Assembly (NCBI GenBank): GCA_023411795.1
Contig: JAEYOK010000039.1
Span: 62,001-126,000, forward strand
Length of the DNA stretch: 64,000 nt
Direction of reading: 5' to 3'
Origin: Bacillota bacterium
GTDB taxonomy: Bacteria; Bacillota; Clostridia; DSM-8532
Shown here: one piece after another, positions 44,311 to 53,794 of the stretch
Layout: each line of letters opens with the position of its first letter
Numbering within the stretch: position 1 is the first letter of the stretch
Notes under the pieces: generated by a model
Database searches by the model: none
Told to the model about the DNA's origin: nothing
What the model saw: the letters and a program-made list of their open reading frames with translations, nothing else
Translations under genes and position numbers: made by a program

Positions 44311-45900
44311 TTAAAACTGATTATAAATAAACTGATTACTGTCAAAACCGATTCCATAAGCACCCAATATCAGCACCGAGAAAAACAGTAGTATGTAAAT
44401 TGAGTACCTCAACGCCGCCGGTTTATTAGCTATTATTTCCCTTACGCTCCCTTTTCTCTGAATCAAGCTAAATGAAAGCAGAATAATAACACCAATAATC
44501 AAAACTATATAGTCAGAAACATTCAGCCCCAGCTTTAATAATGAACCATTGAAGATTTCCTTGATATTAAGCTTAGTAAACATTGAGAAAAACATTTTAA
44601 AGGAAACACCTACATCCCTGTAACAGTCCAAAATTCTGAGCGATGACATAAGCAAAAATGTCCTTACCACCCGGAATAATCGGAATCCAAAGGTATGCCC
44701 AATTTTTACTTTCTCGTGGAACTTTGCATACAATGGCTCACACTCTTGGGAAACTAGAATTATTACTCCGTTGAGCAAGCCCCAAACAATAAAATTCCAG
44801 CTTGAACCGTGCCAGATACCGGTTGTAAACCACACTGCGAGAGTTGCCAAATATACGGGTACTCTTTTACCGATTTTATCTCCAAATCGATTTCTGGATG
44901 ACTTGGACAGGTTTAGCATTGGCTTACACACCGACAGCGGATAGAAAATATAATCCTTGAACCATGTTCCCATAGTTATATGCCATCTACGCCAATACTC
45001 CACAATGGATTTTGAAAAGTACGGTCTTATAAAGTTCTCTTTAACCTCAATACCCAGCATTTGAGCAACACCGATTGTAATATCTATACCGCCGGTAAAG
45101 TCTGCATAAAGCTGTACGGCATATAACACCATTCCGATTAAGACATAAATACCATCGTAGGTATCGGGATTCTTAGTTATTGTCAATACAGCGGCAACAA
45201 TTCTGTCAGCTATTACAAGCTTTTTGAAGTATCCCCATAATACTCTCTGAAACCCATATGAAAAGTTTTTGCCATCGAAGGAGTGTTCTTTATATAAGGT
45301 CTGGCTAAGGTCATCAAAACGGCTAATAGGACCTTGTATCAATTGAGGAAAAAAGGACACGAAAAGAGCCAGTTTTCCTATATTTCTCTCAGGCTCATAC
45401 TTTCCCCGATAGACATCAATAATATAACCCATGGTTTGAAAGGTGTAGAAGGATATACCCATAGGTAAAATGAGGTTCACAAAGGATAGTTCATTCATCT
45501 TAAATAAAGTGAAAATCGAGTTTATATTAGAAATAGCAAAATTGGTGTACTTAATAACCGCAAGAATACCAAGATTAAAAATTAGACAAGCAAGAAGAAA
45601 TTTCCATTGCTTTGACTTAATTTTTTCCTTGTATAGCTTTTTCTCATCCTTAGTTATTTGACCCTTATTCTCTGAAAGATACTTATCCTGCTTTTTATTA
45701 AGCTCATCAATCTTGAGCCCTACCCAATAGGTAGACATTATAGTAACTAGTATATATACTAGATTGGTCCAGCCCGAAAAGAAATAGAAAACAAAGCTGC
45801 CCACCAAAAGCAACTTCCACTGCAGTTTTTGGGGTACCAAATAGTATAGCAGTATTAATACACACAAAAATAGTATAAAGCTATATGAAGTAAAAAGCAT
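44311..45900 (-). CDS. MBOAT O-acyltransferase, DltB-like
   Basis: 529-residue multi-pass protein with the MBOAT motifs YADFTGGIDITIGVAQMLG, KSIVEYWRRWHITMGTWFKDYIFYPL and the catalytic His in FTTGIWHGSSWNF. Between the first helices it has a charged cytoplasmic insert (about residues 65-100). The operon context (adenylating enzyme, carrier protein, SGNH partner) makes it the counterpart of DltB, which moves an aminoacyl group from the carrier protein across the membrane. AAGGGGGAG precedes the ATG. It is clearly different from the AlgI-like MBOAT at 32277-33692, including in its neighbours. Confidence 0.92.
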   Translation of the reverse strand: MLFTSYSFILFLCVLILLYYLVPQKLQWKLLLVGSFVFYFFSGWTNLVYILVTIMSTYWVGLKIDELNKKQDKYLSENKGQITKDEKKLYKEKIKSKQWKFLLACLIFNLGILAVIKYTNFAISNINSIFTLFKMNELSFVNLILPMGISFYTFQTMGYIIDVYRGKYEPERNIGKLALFVSFFPQLIQGPISRFDDLSQTLYKEHSFDGKNFSYGFQRVLWGYFKKLVIADRIVAAVLTITKNPDTYDGIYVLIGMVLYAVQLYADFTGGIDITIGVAQMLGIEVKENFIRPYFSKSIVEYWRRWHITMGTWFKDYIFYPLSVCKPMLNLSKSSRNRFGDKIGKRVPVYLATLAVWFTTGIWHGSSWNFIVWGLLNGVIILVSQECEPLYAKFHEKVKIGHTFGFRLFRVVRTFLLMSSLRILDCYRDVGVSFKMFFSMFTKLNIKEIFNGSLLKLGLNVSDYIVLIIGVIILLSFSLIQRKGSVREIIANKPAALRYSIYILLFFSVLILGAYGIGFDSNQFIYNQF

Positions 45901-45913
45901 GGCTCCCCCTTGA

Positions 45914-46144
45914 TCAATCCTCGTCCAAAAGTCTTTCGATTAAATCGTAAAGTGCCTTAGCCGAATTAAAGTTCTCGGGTATAATCTCATGAGCCGGAAT
46001 GGCAACATCAAATTCATCGTTAATTTCGGCAATAAGAGTAATAATATCAAAGGAGTCTAAAACCTTATCATCAATTAAATGCTCATGGTCATTAAAATCG
46101 ATCTCAGGGTGCAATTCTTCAAGTATTTTTAATAGTTCTTCCAT
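45914..46144 (-). CDS. Acyl/aminoacyl carrier protein, DltC-like
   Basis: 76 residues, acidic and helical. The phosphopantetheine site is Ser31 in VLDSFDIITL, with the usual DxxDS-like context. It lies 8 nt after the adenylating-enzyme gene and 13 nt before the MBOAT, the same placing as DltC between DltA and, here, a DltB-like protein. It should carry the amino acid activated by the adenylating enzyme as a thioester. It must be modified by a phosphopantetheinyl transferase encoded outside this window. Confidence 0.9.
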   Translation of the reverse strand: MEELLKILEELHPEIDFNDHEHLIDDKVLDSFDIITLIAEINDEFDVAIPAHEIIPENFNSAKALYDLIERLLDED

Positions 46145-46152
46145 ATTTCCTC

Positions 46153-47670
46153 CTATCGGTTGGTGTACATTTCTTTTAATGCCAACCGGTTTATCTTTCC
46201 GTTAGATGTAAGTGGCATAACATCAAGCTTTTCCACAAGATTTGGAATCATGTACCTGGGAAGCTTTTCCTTGCAGTAATTAACAGCATCTGCTTTAGAT
46301 ACATCACCAACATAATACAGAATAATCTTCTTTTTGTCATTATCAAAAATGCAAGAGACACTTTGAATGCCTTCCATTTGATTCATTACCATTTCAATTT
46401 CGCCCAGCTCAATTCGATGCCCCATGTGCTTTATCTGATAGTCCTTTCTGGACACAAACATCAGCTCGCCCCGGTCATTGAGCTTTCCTATATCCCCCGT
46501 CCTATAAATAAGCTCCGGATATATTGTATTTAAAGGATTCTGGACAAAAACCTCACCGGTCTTCTCAAAATCATTGTAATATCCCAGAGTCAAAGAAGTA
46601 CCGCGTATACATATCTCACCTTGCTCACCCTTTTGGGCAGGCTTATTTTCATCGTTCAACAGTAGAATCTCTGTATTTCTGAAGGGCTTACCTATTGGTA
46701 TTGCTTCGTCCAAAGCAAATTCTCTGTCAACTTTAAAATAACAGGACATCCCGGTTGCCTCAGTAGGTCCGTAAAGATTAATAAACTTTGCGTTAGGCAG
46801 AGCCTTTCTCCAAATATTATACTGCTTTATTGGGAAGACTTCACTTCCAAAAGCTACTGTATGAAGATATTCCGGAATAACCTTATCTAAAGCTCCTAAA
46901 CCCGATATCAATGTTAAAGCGGGTACCACCCAACAGACAGTATTTATTTTATATTGATTAAGGAACTCCACAAGCTTAATGGGGAACATAAACAGCTCTT
47001 TGGGTATTATATAGGTTTTTGCTCCAAATTTTAATGTGGGGAATATTTCCTTCAAGCATGCATCCACATAAAGGGGTGTCTGATTCCCGAAAACAGTTGT
47101 ATCTGAAATTTCAAGAACCTCTGTGAGAGTCTCGATATAGTCAATAACAGAACGATGGCATGCAACCACACCTTTAGGCCTTCCGGTAGATCCTGATGTA
47201 AAAACAATATAAATCGGGTCAGTATCAATGGATTTATCGCGGATATCATTTAGTGCGGCTTGATTTACAGGACACTTAATAATATCTGAATAGTGATACA
47301 CAGCCCCATTAAAATCAAAATTCTTTACTGCCTCAATTGTGGTGTCATCACAGATTACAGCCTTTGGCTTAAGATTTTGAAAAATAAGTTCTATGCGATG
47401 TCTGGGCATTTCCTCATCAATGGGTACATAATAGTTACCGCCATAGACCACCCCTAAAAACGCGACAATCATATCGGGGTGCTTTTTCATAAACACCACA
47501 ATGGGCTCCTTGTATTTACCTTCATTATGCAAAAAGGAGCCAATGGCCCTTGCGTTATCGTATACGCACTGAAAGGAAAGCTCGTCTTGTTCATTGGCGT
47601 ATGCAATCCTTTCAGGATAAATGTTCACAATATTATCCAAATACTCCAGTATATTAGTTTGTCTTTCCAT
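46153..47670 (-). CDS. Amino acid adenylating enzyme, DltA-like
   Basis: 505-residue stand-alone adenylation protein with motifs VFTSGSTGRPKG, NLYGPTEAT, IYRTGDIGKL and the late Lys in LTSNGKINRL. The overall size and operon fit DltA, which loads D-alanine on DltC. The substrate pocket differs: where DltA has FCGE, this has FGSE, so the Cys tied to D-alanine selection is missing, and the pocket residues I read by alignment are D-A-K-W-V-F-L-G-M-K, matching no code I know. A Lys in the pocket could suit an acidic side chain. The adjacent Asp/Glu-type racemase upstream supports a D-amino acid substrate other than alanine; this is inference. Confidence 0.88.
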   Translation of the reverse strand: MERQTNILEYLDNIVNIYPERIAYANEQDELSFQCVYDNARAIGSFLHNEGKYKEPIVVFMKKHPDMIVAFLGVVYGGNYYVPIDEEMPRHRIELIFQNLKPKAVICDDTTIEAVKNFDFNGAVYHYSDIIKCPVNQAALNDIRDKSIDTDPIYIVFTSGSTGRPKGVVACHRSVIDYIETLTEVLEISDTTVFGNQTPLYVDACLKEIFPTLKFGAKTYIIPKELFMFPIKLVEFLNQYKINTVCWVVPALTLISGLGALDKVIPEYLHTVAFGSEVFPIKQYNIWRKALPNAKFINLYGPTEATGMSCYFKVDREFALDEAIPIGKPFRNTEILLLNDENKPAQKGEQGEICIRGTSLTLGYYNDFEKTGEVFVQNPLNTIYPELIYRTGDIGKLNDRGELMFVSRKDYQIKHMGHRIELGEIEMVMNQMEGIQSVSCIFDNDKKKIILYYVGDVSKADAVNYCKEKLPRYMIPNLVEKLDVMPLTSNGKINRLALKEMYTNR

Positions 47671-47699
47671 AAGCTAACACCCTTTTTATTAGATTTGGG

Positions 47700-48416
47700 C
47701 TATGTAATGAGATTCTTATATTCCTTTTTTAGTGTGGCTCCTGACAATTCAATAGACCTTGCTGCCAAAACTTCCATTGCATCTATGAATCCCTCACCGG
47801 TTTTGCCGTCACGTTTAATAAGAGAAAGCTCTGTGCAGCCCAGGATTATTACCTGCGCCCCCTTTTCCCTGAGCTCACTTTCAACAGCTTTAAAGTTCTC
47901 CAGATTAAATGGTTTGTTGGCTTTGATATCATCATATATAATGCTCATGACTTTCTTCTGACCTATTTCACCCGGAGTGACCACCTTAATCCCTTTGGAC
48001 TCCAATTCGGCTTTGAAGAAACCACCCCATATGGTACCATCTGTTGCCATTATGCCGACCTTGTCTACACGGTTGGCTTTAAGGTATTCTGCCGTTTCAC
48101 CTAACATGTTTATAATGGGCACACCTATATTTTTTAACAGCTCGTCATAAAAATAATGTGCTGTTATACATGGTATTGCAATATGCTCCACACCAAGATT
48201 AACAAGGGATTTTCCTATGGATACCATGGCGTCAAGGGGACTATCCTTGCTTTTGCCAAGAATATAATCTGTGCGGTCTGGAACTGCCGGTTTATTATAA
48301 ATAATCATTGGAACATGCTCTCGGTCATATTTAGCTTCTGTCATTTTTACAACCAGTTCCATATAATAGGCAGTTGCCATTGGGCCGAGACCGCCTATTA
48401 CTCCAAGCTCTTTCGT
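47700..48416 (-). CDS. Aspartate/glutamate-family racemase with a non-standard start
   Basis: PLP-independent racemase with both catalytic Cys residues: Cys83 in IPCITAH and Cys194 in ILGCTELS. The first in-frame ATG (48380) would cut off the conserved N-terminal GVIGGLGP loop. That loop is encoded in frame just upstream, and the only well-placed initiation site is ACG at 48416, 7 nt after GGGGG. I therefore start at ACG, giving about 238 residues. An alternative is one missing G in the GGGGG run, which would join an ATG at about 48447. It is followed closely by the adenylating enzyme, so its D-amino acid product (Asp or Glu most likely) may feed that enzyme. Confidence 0.85.
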   Translation of the reverse strand, partial: TKELGVIGGLGPMATAYYMELVVKMTEAKYDREHVPMIIYNKPAVPDRTDYILGKSKDSPLDAMVSIGKSLVNLGVEHIAIPCITAHYFYDELLKNIGVPIINMLGETAEYLKANRVDKVGIMATDGTIWGGFFKAELESKGIKVVTPGEIGQKKVMSIIYDDIKANKPFNLENFKAVESELREKGAQVIILGCTELSLIKRDGKTGEGFIDAMEVLAARSIELSGATLKKEYKNLIT

Positions 48417-48497
48417 AAATATTCCCCCTGTTTTGTAAATAGAATTTTCATAACTGTATAATTTTAGTTGGTTATTTCACAGTCTGGCGAGGTATGA

Positions 48498-50132
48498 TTA
48501 CTTTTCCGGTGTGCGTGGATAATTACTCTTGTCAAATCTATAGTAGTAATTGTCCTTACCTACTCTTGCCGAAAAAGCATCCATTTCAGCATCTGTAAGC
48601 ATGAAGGATACAAGCTTCGGTATGTGTATACATGCATCAAAGTGATACCAGCCTTCACCATAATTAACCAGATGCCAATAATGCTTGTTCTCTCCGGGCT
48701 TAGTCATTCTTTCTACCCGCATGGTTTGCATACCGATTCGATCAAGCAATATCTCTGACATTGCAAAGTAAGTAAAGCAATCGCCTACAGCATTTGTTAT
48801 TCCATTATAGGCTTCCTTCACCCAGTCTGTTTTATCTGAGTATCCGGTATAGGTAAGGTGCTTATTTACGTACTCATATATCTGCCAAGCCTTTTCTCTA
48901 AGAGTCATATCAGGTGTTGTAATTTTTGCTAAAACCTCATCAGCAAGCCTAATCAGCTCATCCATGGAAACAGTAAGCTCTTTAACTGTATATGTGGCTT
49001 CCTTTGTGGATGTATTTCCTGAAGAATCCGTAGCTGTATAAATAACCTTATATGCACCTGCTTGCTTCTGATTTACCTGGGAGCTGTCCACAGATACCGA
49101 TATTTCTCCATCTCTGTTGTCATACACAAAAACATCTCTTTTAAATGATACTGGAGTGTTTATATATATAGTATTGTCCTTTACACCGTAAATAGCAGGA
49201 GGTTCTGTATCTTCCATAATAGTAAGAATTGATTCAATAATTGTTTCATTATTGCCTTCATCAGTGAGCAATATCTTAACTGTCTGTTCACCCGGTTTTG
49301 TGAAATCAGGCTGTTCAGCAAAGCTTACGTTAACATTGGTAAGGTCAACGATATTAGTTACAAACCTTGATGCCTCTATCTCATCGTTCTGCCATATAGT
49401 CTGACTAACGGGAGTTGCTGTAGGCGCCACCATATCGGTTAAATCAATACTAGTATCATAAACGATATCACCAATTTTAACCTTCGCAGGGTAAATCCCC
49501 ATTTTATCAGGTAGATTTAGTGGCTCGATTATACTTGCCATCGAAAGATCCCCCTTTTCCTTCAAGAAGGATTCCAGATTAAGTTTTTTGTCAACGATAT
49601 CGACTCTTACAAGCTCTTTAACTTTGGAAATACGGAGTTTTCCTTGCACTTCTGTTTTATTTCCCGCCGAGTCAACAAGTAATAATGCTACTTCTTGGTT
49701 CCCTGCCTTGCTAAAATCAGGTGTTGCTTTATAGCTGACGGTTACATTAGTAGCGTCATTGATTTGCTTAATATACTCCTGAGGCTCAACTGTACGACTT
49801 TCATATAAATCCACCGTCTTTAATTCTGCGGTAGGAGCTATAGTGTCCCGTACCTCAAGCTTCACTTTATAATTAACTCCGTTGGACTCTATCTTTATAT
49901 CATAGACTCCCACAGCTTTTAGATTTAATTCTCTTGTTTCAGTTATATAGCTTGCCTGCTTTGTTTTGTCTTTTAAAAACACGTTTGCCTCAGGTAGTTC
50001 TAAACCTGCCTCAATTATTACTTTCCTATTTATATTGTTATACTTAAAAGCATTTATAAAAAGTAAAACCAATAAGGTAAGCAATACACAAACGATGATA
50101 TAAAATCTATAAATTCTTTTGTTGGTTCGCAT
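48498..50132 (-). CDS. Membrane-anchored Ig-like/transglutaminase-like protein, copy 1
   Basis: 544 residues. An N-terminal anchor helix is followed by several Ig-like modules (repeating phrases such as DTIAPTAELKTVDLYESR and TATDSSGNTSTKEATYTV) and a C-terminal transglutaminase-like domain of about 120 residues. The triad is visible as Cys in VGDCFTYFAM, His in KHYWHLVNYG and Asp in WYHFDAC. Such domains act as peptidases, cross-linkers or amidases on surface proteins or wall peptides. CGGAGG lies 6 nt before ATG 50132. It is a paralogue of the next gene upstream with the same domain order. The racemase gene starts 82 nt downstream, so the pair probably belongs to the Dlt-like operon. Confidence 0.85.
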   Translation of the reverse strand: MRTNKRIYRFYIIVCVLLTLLVLLFINAFKYNNINRKVIIEAGLELPEANVFLKDKTKQASYITETRELNLKAVGVYDIKIESNGVNYKVKLEVRDTIAPTAELKTVDLYESRTVEPQEYIKQINDATNVTVSYKATPDFSKAGNQEVALLLVDSAGNKTEVQGKLRISKVKELVRVDIVDKKLNLESFLKEKGDLSMASIIEPLNLPDKMGIYPAKVKIGDIVYDTSIDLTDMVAPTATPVSQTIWQNDEIEASRFVTNIVDLTNVNVSFAEQPDFTKPGEQTVKILLTDEGNNETIIESILTIMEDTEPPAIYGVKDNTIYINTPVSFKRDVFVYDNRDGEISVSVDSSQVNQKQAGAYKVIYTATDSSGNTSTKEATYTVKELTVSMDELIRLADEVLAKITTPDMTLREKAWQIYEYVNKHLTYTGYSDKTDWVKEAYNGITNAVGDCFTYFAMSEILLDRIGMQTMRVERMTKPGENKHYWHLVNYGEGWYHFDACIHIPKLVSFMLTDAEMDAFSARVGKDNYYYRFDKSNYPRTPEK

Positions 50133-50267
50133 ACAAAACCTCCGCATCTGTTAACCACTGTAAATAAAATCGTTTTGCGACTTTGTAAAGTTTAATCACA
50201 TTTTAACATAAATACACCATAAAACAAATACCCATACATTTAGACTGGTACAAAGTGTTTCGGTTCA

Positions 50268-51884
50268 TCATTCTGTAGGAGTAGCCGGGTATTTTTCCTT
50301 GTCGTGCCTGTAGTAGTAAGCATTTTTCCCTTTTTGTCTAGAGTATGCCTCAGCTTCAGCGTCTGTAAGCATAAATGAGAAAAACTCAGGCTTATGTATA
50401 CTTGGATCAAAATGATACCAGCCATTGCCGCAATTAATCATATGCCAGTAGTGATTAGATTCTCCTTCGTACCTTAACCTTTCTACTCTTATATTAGGAA
50501 TGCCAACCATATTAAGCATCAGATCCGATACTGCAAAATATGTATAGCAATCTCCCGGATCCTCAAGCATTCCGTAATATGCTTCGGTAATCATATCATC
50601 GCTATGTCTTCCGCCCAAATAATAAACATTCTTATTTATATATTTGTATAAGGCCAGCGCTTTTTCTTCCATAGTCATATCATCTTTAATAATTTTCGCC
50701 AGAATTTCATTGGCAAGAGCCTCAACTACCTCGCGTTCTACAACTTCAACCTCTGAAGCTCTGACAGTATAAGTCACTTCTTGTTGGGTTTTGTTTCCCG
50801 ATGAGTCGGTGGCGCTATATATAACCGGATATGAACCTTCTTTTCTTATATTTACTTTGCTACTGTCTACCTCGAAAGAAATCTCACCATCCCTGTTATC
50901 TATGACATAAATCCCTTTTTTGTAGGCAACAGGTGTATTAAGGCTTACTATATTGTCTCTTACACCATATATTTTTGGCGGCTCTGTGTCGGCTTCCAAA
51001 ATAAGCTTTGCTTCAAGTAAAGCTTCATTTTTACCTTCATCAACAAGAAGAATTTTTACTATTTGTTCCCCAACCTGAGAAAAATCCGGGTCGTCTTTAA
51101 AACTCACTGAAACCTTTGATTTATCTTGAATACTGTCCACGAAATCAGCAGCTTCTATTTTATCATTTATCCAAAACTTTCTGTCTACAGGTACACCTAT
51201 CGGGGTAGTTGTATCTACAACTCTTACTGTCGACTCATACGCTTCATTTTCTATTGTTGCTTTCACCGAATAGTCACCTAATTTATCGGGAATGAAAGGT
51301 GAATCCATGTGAAGCTCTTTTAAATCCTCTTGATTCTTCAAAAGAATCCCTGCATCCATTGTTTCATTTGAAAGCTCTACCTGAACAACATCCTTCAGCT
51401 TAGATATTCTGAGTAAGGCTTTATACTCCGTTTTGTTTCCTGAGGTATCCTCAAGTAATAACACTATCTCTTGATTCCCAGTCTTACTATAATCAGGAGC
51501 AGTAACATACGAAACCCTTACATCGGTTATATCATTAATATCCTTTACAAATTCAACCGGTTCCACATTACGACTTTCATATAAGTCAAGATTTACAATT
51601 ACCGCTTTAGGAGCAGTAGTGTCTACTATCTCCAAAGAGACGTTATACTTCATTCCGCCCGATTCTATCATTACACCGTAAACTCCAGGCAGATTTATAT
51701 TAATTTCAGAGATGTCGGTAATATATCGTGCTGCTTTTGATTTATTTTTGAGAAATACGTCTGCACTTGGTAGTCCGGTTCCGGCTTCAATAGTTATCTT
51801 TTTGTTAGTATTCCCAAAGATGAATACACTTAATAAAACAAGTATAACCAGAATGACAGGTAAACATTTCCCTCTGCCAAGCAT
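50268..51884 (-). CDS. Membrane-anchored Ig-like/transglutaminase-like protein, copy 2
   Basis: 538 residues, the same plan as the gene downstream: an anchor helix (about 8-30), Ig-like modules with DTTAPKAVIVNLDLYESR and SATDSSGNKTQQEVTYTV, and a C-terminal transglutaminase-like domain with Cys in PGDCYTYFAVS, His in NHYWHMINCG and Asp in WYHFDPS. Identity to copy 1 is obvious along the whole length, so this is a tandem duplication. I start at ATG 51884, 6 nt after AGGAGG; longer in-frame starts have no ribosome site. A consensus promoter lies about 110 nt upstream. The 135-nt gap to copy 1 shows no terminator. Confidence 0.85.
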   Translation of the reverse strand: MLGRGKCLPVILVILVLLSVFIFGNTNKKITIEAGTGLPSADVFLKNKSKAARYITDISEININLPGVYGVMIESGGMKYNVSLEIVDTTAPKAVIVNLDLYESRNVEPVEFVKDINDITDVRVSYVTAPDYSKTGNQEIVLLLEDTSGNKTEYKALLRISKLKDVVQVELSNETMDAGILLKNQEDLKELHMDSPFIPDKLGDYSVKATIENEAYESTVRVVDTTTPIGVPVDRKFWINDKIEAADFVDSIQDKSKVSVSFKDDPDFSQVGEQIVKILLVDEGKNEALLEAKLILEADTEPPKIYGVRDNIVSLNTPVAYKKGIYVIDNRDGEISFEVDSSKVNIRKEGSYPVIYSATDSSGNKTQQEVTYTVRASEVEVVEREVVEALANEILAKIIKDDMTMEEKALALYKYINKNVYYLGGRHSDDMITEAYYGMLEDPGDCYTYFAVSDLMLNMVGIPNIRVERLRYEGESNHYWHMINCGNGWYHFDPSIHKPEFFSFMLTDAEAEAYSRQKGKNAYYYRHDKEKYPATPTE

Positions 51885-51995
51885 CATAGACCTCCTGCTG
51901 CACTTATTAAAATAACGTTTTCCAGGATTTAAAATATCATATGAGCATCTATTATTCAAGAACAATAATTCTTGATAATGATGAAGCATTACATT

Positions 51996-52024
51996 ATTAT
52001 ATTTATGTTGTAATCAAGTCACAA
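51996..52024 (-). promoter_or_regulatory. Promoter of the transglutaminase/Dlt-like operon
   Basis: On the minus strand TTGTGA (52024-52019) and TATAAT (52001-51996) are spaced by 17 nt, in the divergent region facing the helicase gene. Confidence 0.65.
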
Positions 52025-52105
52025 TAGATTATATACTGATAGATAAGCAGTCTTTTTCTAATGAAAATGCTTTATGATTAATATATTTGATGAAAGTTGA
52101 GTTAA

Positions 52106-53602
52106 ATGGATAACAGTTTTAGTCAATTAGGTATTATTTCTCCTATACTAAAAGCCCTGCATGAGATGGGTTTCAAAGAGCCTACAGAGGTACAAGAAAG
52201 CGCAATACCCTACATTTTAGACCAAAAAGACCTCATTGTAATGTCGAAAACCGGCAGTGGAAAGACGGCTGTTTATGGAGTTTCGTTGCTTCAATTAACC
52301 GATTCGTCCTTAACCGAACCCCAGGGACTTATTCTTACCCCAACCAGAGAGCTCGCCGTACAGGTAGACAGCGATTTAAAGCAGATGGCAAAGTATACCG
52401 CACATAGAACCGCCGCAGTATACGGACAGCATAATATAGATACTGAAAAGCAAGCTTTAAAGAAAGGTGTTTCAATAATTTCAGGTACCCCGGGAAGAGT
52501 AATGGATCATATAAACCAAGGTAGCCTGAAAACTAAAAGCATCAGATTTCTTGTGCTTGATGAGGCTGACAGGATGCTTGATATGGGCTTTATCGATCAG
52601 GTAGTACGCATTATAAAAACCCTTCCAAAAGAAAGAATAACTCTTCTTTTTTCCGCTACTATTCCGCCTGAAATAAAGTCTATATGCAGTCATTATATGA
52701 AGGACCCGGTGACGGTAGAGATTGAGTCTCCCACAATGACTGTGGATTCAATTAAGCAGGTATACTACCGGGTTGAACACAACGAAAAACGAGAGTGGCT
52801 TAACAAGATGCTTTTGATTGAGCAACCTGAAAGCTGTATCATCTTTTGCAATACTCGTATGGCCGTTGATCGTGTTCAGAATTTCTTAACCAAAAAAGGT
52901 TATGCATCTCAGGCTCTCCATGGAGATATCCCTCAGAATAAAAGGCTTAAGACCATGGAGCAGTTTAAAAACGGTATATTCCATATACTTGTCGCAACAG
53001 ATGTTGCCGCAAGAGGTATACATGTTGATGATTTGTCCTTGGTAATCAATTATGATGTTCCGTTAGAGAAAAACAGCTATGTACACAGAATCGGACGTAC
53101 AGGCAGAGCCGGAAATGTCGGCTTTGCTATCTCCTTAGTTACCGGTGATGATATAATGAGTCTCTATGAAATTGAGGAACATATCGGTGCTTTAATAGAA
53201 GAAGGCGAGCTTCCTTCCGATGAGATTGTTAAGACTAGCTATGAAAAAGCAGAGAAATGGCTTAAGAATAATGCAATTAAAGAAGCTTACCCTCGAGAGC
53301 ACTCACGGCCCGCTTCTCGAAAAACCCCTACTGCTCAAAAATCAGCGAAAAGCACACAGCCGGGTAAAATACCGAAAACCCCAATTAAGAAAATGTACCC
53401 TGAAAAAAATACATCTGCACACAATAAGGCTGTTGCCCCCCAGAAAAAGCCATCCACAAGTATAACAATCGGGCCAAAGGCTCTAAACGGGTTAAATTCA
53501 GAAACCGTTAATACTAAAGCAAATAATATTCAAAAAGCAAAACCAGACAAGAAGGAATCACTTCTTATACGGATAATCAAGCGCATAACCGGTAGAGCTT
53601 AG
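52106..53602 (+). CDS. DEAD-box ATP-dependent RNA helicase
   Basis: 498 residues. The helicase core has the Q motif (FKEPTEVQ), Walker A SKTGSGKT, PTRELAV, GTPGR, the DEAD box LDEADRMLDMG, SAT in FSATI, then ATDVAARGIHV and HRIGRTGRAG in the second RecA domain. The last 120 residues are basic and low in complexity (many Lys, Pro, Ser and Thr), which suits non-specific RNA binding. It is similar in plan to CshA/DeaD helicases that act in ribosome assembly and RNA turnover, often in the cold. A terminator follows it directly. It is not functionally tied to its divergent neighbour. Confidence 0.95.
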   Translation: MDNSFSQLGIISPILKALHEMGFKEPTEVQESAIPYILDQKDLIVMSKTGSGKTAVYGVSLLQLTDSSLTEPQGLILTPTRELAVQVDSDLKQMAKYTAHRTAAVYGQHNIDTEKQALKKGVSIISGTPGRVMDHINQGSLKTKSIRFLVLDEADRMLDMGFIDQVVRIIKTLPKERITLLFSATIPPEIKSICSHYMKDPVTVEIESPTMTVDSIKQVYYRVEHNEKREWLNKMLLIEQPESCIIFCNTRMAVDRVQNFLTKKGYASQALHGDIPQNKRLKTMEQFKNGIFHILVATDVAARGIHVDDLSLVINYDVPLEKNSYVHRIGRTGRAGNVGFAISLVTGDDIMSLYEIEEHIGALIEEGELPSDEIVKTSYEKAEKWLKNNAIKEAYPREHSRPASRKTPTAQKSAKSTQPGKIPKTPIKKMYPEKNTSAHNKAVAPQKKPSTSITIGPKALNGLNSETVNTKANNIQKAKPDKKESLLIRIIKRITGRA

Positions 53603-53620
53603 TAACAAGTGCCGATTATT

Positions 53621-53656
53621 AAAGACTCCTGTCATTTTGGCAGCCGAGTCTTTTTT
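53621..53656 (+). terminator. Terminator of the helicase gene
   Basis: An 8-bp outer stem (arms 53621-53628 and 53646-53653) with a short inner CTG/CAG extension ends in a run of T residues to 53657. Confidence 0.85.
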
Positions 53657-53794
53657 TGTACCCTTATTATGTCATCTCTTTCAACCTTATTTCCTTACTA
53701 TTACAAATTTCTTAAAAAACAATACGAATTATAAGGTATAGTGGCTAAATATGCTAAAATCTATGATAGGTAAATAATTCAATAAGGAGACAGC

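Noticed and set aside
46153..47670. True DltA (D-alanine ligase)
   Set aside because: Key pocket residues differ (FGSE for FCGE) and a racemase is linked, so I call it DltA-like only.
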